Assembly: GCF_032854445.1 (NCBI RefSeq)
Contig: NC_088299.1
Location: forward strand, 1,651,001 to 1,715,000
Length of the DNA stretch: 64,000 bases
Source of the DNA: Liolophura sinensis
Lineage: Eukaryota > Mollusca > Polyplacophora > Chitonida > Chitonidae
Direction of reading: 5' to 3'
The position numbers were made by a program, and so were the translations under genes. The notes under the pieces are model-generated. The model was not told the DNA's origin and searched no databases. It saw nothing but the letters and a program-made list of their open reading frames with translations. This document shows positions 60,021-64,000 of this stretch, piece by piece (positions within the stretch are counted from its first letter, which is position 1; every line of letters begins with the position of its first letter).

Positions 60021-62331
60021 CAAAATATCAGGCCATATACCCACGTAACACGCTGGTATAACTTTAATATAGCCACATCTTGGGCTTCCATATGTCTTAA
60101 ATACACAGTACAAAACATCCAAAATACTTTGTTTCCGATTTTGCATTATTATTGTTTTTTGAGTGATTACGTTGATGGTTTTCAGTTTCTGTATTATTTA
60201 CTGGTTTTATCTGTTGACTTGATGTGGTATGAGTGGAGCAGGAAGTTAACATAGGCTGAACAGAACGTTCCACAGAAATAGGAGTAGGCTTGTCGTTTTC
60301 CAAAGGGTCAAGTTAATGAAGTTTAAGTAGCAACAAATGCCACTAGCTTGACCGCATTGGCAAATTAAGTCTGCAATGAAGTATCAGAAGGCGAGACTAC
60401 TTGTGCGAGCCAGCACAAAAGCAAAGTGTTATAAACAATCCTGAGTTACAGTTATATTTGTTACTCTGACAGTGTATTACAAATGTTTTACCCGCAATCC
60501 TGGTTAACTGACAATCCAAGTGGAGACAACTCTTGCAGGACTATCTCCAGGACATGGGGATAAAGGCCAATATAACACACATGTAGTTAAGGCTATAGTG
60601 ACATGCCTTCGCATAGTCTTCAAACAGAAAAGTTTTAAAACAGGAGCAGGAACAGGAAGAAGCCAAAGCATGATTCTCAACTGTAAAACACAGGAATCTC
60701 AAACAGTGGTAGTATTTGTAGGAGATGGGGCTCAGGAGGGGGATGGGGCTCAGGAGGGGGGTGTGGGGTTTGTAAGTGTGTAAGGTGTCTTCCTCAAAAT
60801 ATAATCCGCCACAAAATAACCGTTTGTCAGTAATCTGGAGAATTCCAACATAGAAATATTAACTCTCCTCCAGTCGCCCAGGGCAGAAATACAGTATGAC
60901 ATTTTTTTTTTACTTACAATTTGCCAATATTGCAAATGTTCCGATCATCAAATGGCAATTAAGAGTGGGGAAAATTTGGACCGCATGGTTGTAAGTGTAG
61001 GCATTCCACTGATTCAAGCTAATCAAACAGAGGAGTCAGGGGAAAGAAAACAATGTTACCCTATTGCAAAAACTTAAAATGGGGTAGCTGTACCAGGTTT
61101 TTCCTGTGCATGCTCCACAGAAGATACACATTTAACTCTAGTAGTATCTCGAGTAGTATCAAAAAAACACCTGCCAGCATACAATTAACTGCCACCTGAG
61201 ACGTGTCTATGCAATGCACATGTCCTCATGTTCCAAGAGAAGACTGAGATATCACATGCATTGTCATCGGACAAACGCTGCACTGGATATGAACGTGTAA
61301 CAACCACTGGCCAAACACAAATAATGATGAATAAATGTACGAGGCGAAAGCATCTGCAAAAAATGACAGCTACAGAGGAAGGCTTGAGAGTTTTTATTCA
61401 ATTTGGTAAACAAAAACCTTTTAGCTGCTAACACCACAGTGCAGGTCACCTAAAATAATCTGTTAAAATTAGCTTTGACTTTATTCTGGAAAGGCTGGGG
61501 ACTATCAATACGTGTGCCAGCAGTGTGACAATAACACACCTGCTCAAAAACCCAGACGCAGGCCTGCTTTACCTGCCTCACCTGTGTACAATGGGGTAGC
61601 TATAGAACCCTTGCTGTAACAGATGCCTCTAGGAGGCTGCTGGTGGCCTGTGTGACATATCTGAGTTGCCGAAGGCTAGGATATGACCCATGTTACAACG
61701 ACCTATACACAGCCAATAATAAAAGTTCTTTCTGAGAACATATATCAAAGAGGTAAGCGGTATAAAACTGTCACGGCAACTGAAATTTATGTAGAGCCTG
61801 CGATAAATCTGAATTTATGACCTTTGATGGCATGCTAAGATTGCAATATGAAATCATGAACATGCAAAAATAACAGTAACATGTGAATGAGTCAACATCT
61901 TCCTTAAGCCATGATCTTAGATTCACTTTTATGATAAACTTCGTAATTCTTTGAAGATTACAGTGAACATTTTCTGCTTAGATAAGAAAGAAGTGACTGC
62001 CAGAGCGTGATGAATGTCTTCATAAACAGCTATTCTCAGAAAATATGTGATGAACAAGTAATGAAAACGGCTGTTTCCTGCAGCCATCTGGTTTGAAAAC
62101 CACACCCGTGACTTTGTTCCACCCTACCTTCACTCCAGCTCTCTAATAAGTGGAGTCTGCAGGTTATGAATTTCATCTCCCGTGGAACAGATACTTTATG
62201 GGGTTTTTTCCCACCTGGCCAAACTGGCTTATTACAACTCGCATCTACAATAAGATGCAAAACATCTTGGGTTGGACTTCCTTTGTGATCAGTGGATGTG
62301 AATTAATTACAGACAATTTCCAACAGGTTTT
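60021..62331. other. Unique non-coding sequence
   Basis: No supported gene. At 60725-60762 GATGGGGCTCAGGAGGGG is present twice in tandem. The remainder is AT-rich sequence with short frames. Confidence 0.4.
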
Positions 62332-62470
62332 GATTTATTTGTTCTTTTATTTATTTATTTATTTATTTGACTGGTGTTTTAGGCCATCCTTGAGCACCTA
62401 CATTTTACATGATAGCGACATGGATGGAGGAAGCCAGCCAGTATCCACAAGCTGCTGGCACACCCTTCCT
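62332..62470 (-). repeat. Diverged SINE tail and body relic
   Basis: (ATTT)n is followed by GACTGGTGTTTTAGGCCATC, CTTGAGCACCTACATTTTAC, GCGACATGGATGGAGGAAGC and, later, AGCTGCTGGCACACCCTTCC, parallel to the younger SINE's GGTTGCTGGCAGACCTTCCC. Confidence 0.7.
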
Positions 62471-63856
62471 GTCCGTTTTAAAAATGGCTTGTTTATGATA
62501 ATCAATCCTATAACATAAGGTAACTGAATCTGCGAATGTACATGTACATGCAGTACCCAATACTATTCGCATTCTGAACAGTTCTATTTACCCTAGTTAC
62601 AGACAAAATAAAAATTCAAATCCTAACATTGGCTATTTGACATTTGACATTCAGGTAGATGCCAATTCAAATTCACTGCTTTCAATATTGTGGTTATATA
62701 TCTAGCTGCCAATTAGCTTTCTCTCAATTTGAGGTTTTCCAGATTTGGGCGTGGATTTCTTCAAGCACAGAGATTCAGATGATCAATACAGAAGCATACA
62801 GCCATTTTGAGAGGGATAAATAGAAAGCTTTTCTTCAAAATTTTTGTTCCATCATTAGAAAGAATGACAAGTCAAGGTTACTGATGGATTAAGAGAACGT
62901 CCATTAAGTCAGAAAGTTGTTTTGAAAAGTGGCCAATTGACCGATGTGATAAACAGCTAAAAATAGCCATGGACAATAAATCAGGAACAATCTAGGGAAT
63001 TATAAGTGATCCACATGACGGGGACATGTCACATGGCACCTAAGTATAATGCTTGACGTCCAGTAGATATGGATTCCTTGTGGTCAATACTTAAGGCTCT
63101 TGGACAGTTCAGTGAAACTATACAATGTAGCTTCAGCTTAGCAGCACTGCGAACAAAAAAAAAAAAAAAAAAAGCCAAGGAGATAGGTCAAAATGTGGTA
63201 ACCCATTTAATCCTGCAAGCAGAACATCAGGACATTGTGTGATTTCTGCGGAGCAACCTGAAGAAGCAGTCTGAAGTAGCCAATGTAGATTTTACCCTGG
63301 ACCTATGATGAGTTCGCCAAGGATCCAGATTTACAATCTCTTTGTACTATCCTTTTTTACACCCGACTGGGACTAAAGCAGCATACTAGTCCCAGCCTTG
63401 ACTGTCAAATCTGGCCCAGCTTTATAGTCAAGTCCCACTCAGGTATACATTTAACAACGATTCAGTTGTAAATTCACACAGGCTTATTGCTCTGAAACAT
63501 GTGTTTTACCTTGAGCATATCACTTCAAAACTAATTAAGTTTCCGTTGTTCAAGGAGACGCGAAAATGTATGACTTCTACTGTGGTTAAGTCGTAAATAA
63601 TTGCTATTTCCAGTTGGTTGCCATGGAAATCACACTTTAAATAAAAACCTAAAGATTTACTTATTATATAATTAACCTCCATATCAAATTGATATTTTGG
63701 GCAAAGGAAACCATAGTGACTGATGGAGTAAACCACCATCCTTGGGCAAGTAACAAATGATTTCTCCACATGTAAGACACAGAATGTGTATGGTATAATG
63801 GTGGAAGATCTCAAAAAAACTGCATGTAAGACGACATAACCGAGCAGTCAATTGTT
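62471..63856. other. Unique non-coding sequence
   Basis: No supported gene. A long A-run lies at about 63154-63172. Confidence 0.4.
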
Positions 63857-63916
63857 TACTGGAGTCAGGACCGATAAACTGGAGTCAGGGTCGAAAAACT
63901 GGAGTCAGGACAAAAA
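63857..63916. repeat. 20-bp tandem repeat, 3 copies
   Basis: ACTGGAGTCAGG recurs with a 20-bp period at 63858, 63878 and 63898. Confidence 0.9.
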
Positions 63917-64000
63917 CCCTGTCCATTCCTGGGTTTAATCAAGTGCCTAGTGTGTCAGAGAGATGCAATTCAGACAGCCATTTTAACTGCATGGTCACAG

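Overview
The window looks like AT-rich nuclear DNA of a lophotrochozoan animal, most likely a bivalve or other mollusc. Three things point there. It carries many SINE copies with an (ATTT)n-GATTGG tail and a tRNA-like head, of the kind I associate with molluscan genomes. It is rich in minisatellites. Its one host gene is a metazoan neuropeptide-type GPCR. Nothing suggests a bacterium, virus or plasmid. The assignment rests on family recognition, not on a database search. The assembly contains one 200-N gap (52005-52204).

Only two protein-coding genes can be supported. One is the transposase of a structurally complete Tc1/mariner (DD34E) transposon at 9634-11291, with perfect 27-bp terminal inverted repeats, a TA target duplication and an unbroken reading frame. 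The other is a complete class A GPCR (352 aa, 34923-35981) encoded in one exon just after a strong splice-acceptor-like sequence, so at least one 5' exon probably lies upstream. Its closest resemblance is to FMRFamide-type peptide receptors. All other long open frames are products of tandem repeats or SINEs, or look like chance.

Layout: 1-9 kb holds an interspersed palindromic repeat, a perfect 40-bp array, a 19-copy 43-bp array and an old tRNA-like SINE head. At 9-11.3 kb a purine-rich minisatellite precedes the Tc1 element. From 13 to 24.5 kb there are three tRNA-headed SINEs (one nested in an older SINE), a 39-bp minisatellite open in three frames, a 23-bp array and an older SINE with a different tRNA-like head. 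From 24.5 to 34 kb there is essentially unique non-coding DNA. The GPCR lies at 34.9-36.1 kb. From 38 to 44 kb there are a 348-bp tandem duplication and several SINE pieces. From 44 to 56 kb there is mostly unique DNA, a diverged duplication, the gap and a 44-bp array. From 56 to 64 kb there are the best-preserved SINE (14-bp target duplication), a 48-bp array with 96-bp higher-order structure, a CCAAT-rich segment and more SINE relics.

I found no operon, defence locus, CRISPR array or biosynthetic cluster. The points most worth following are the intact Tc1 element, the set of SINEs with readable target duplications that share one tail behind different tRNA-like heads, the three-copy palindromic repeat family, and the atypical TM6/TM7 motifs of the GPCR.
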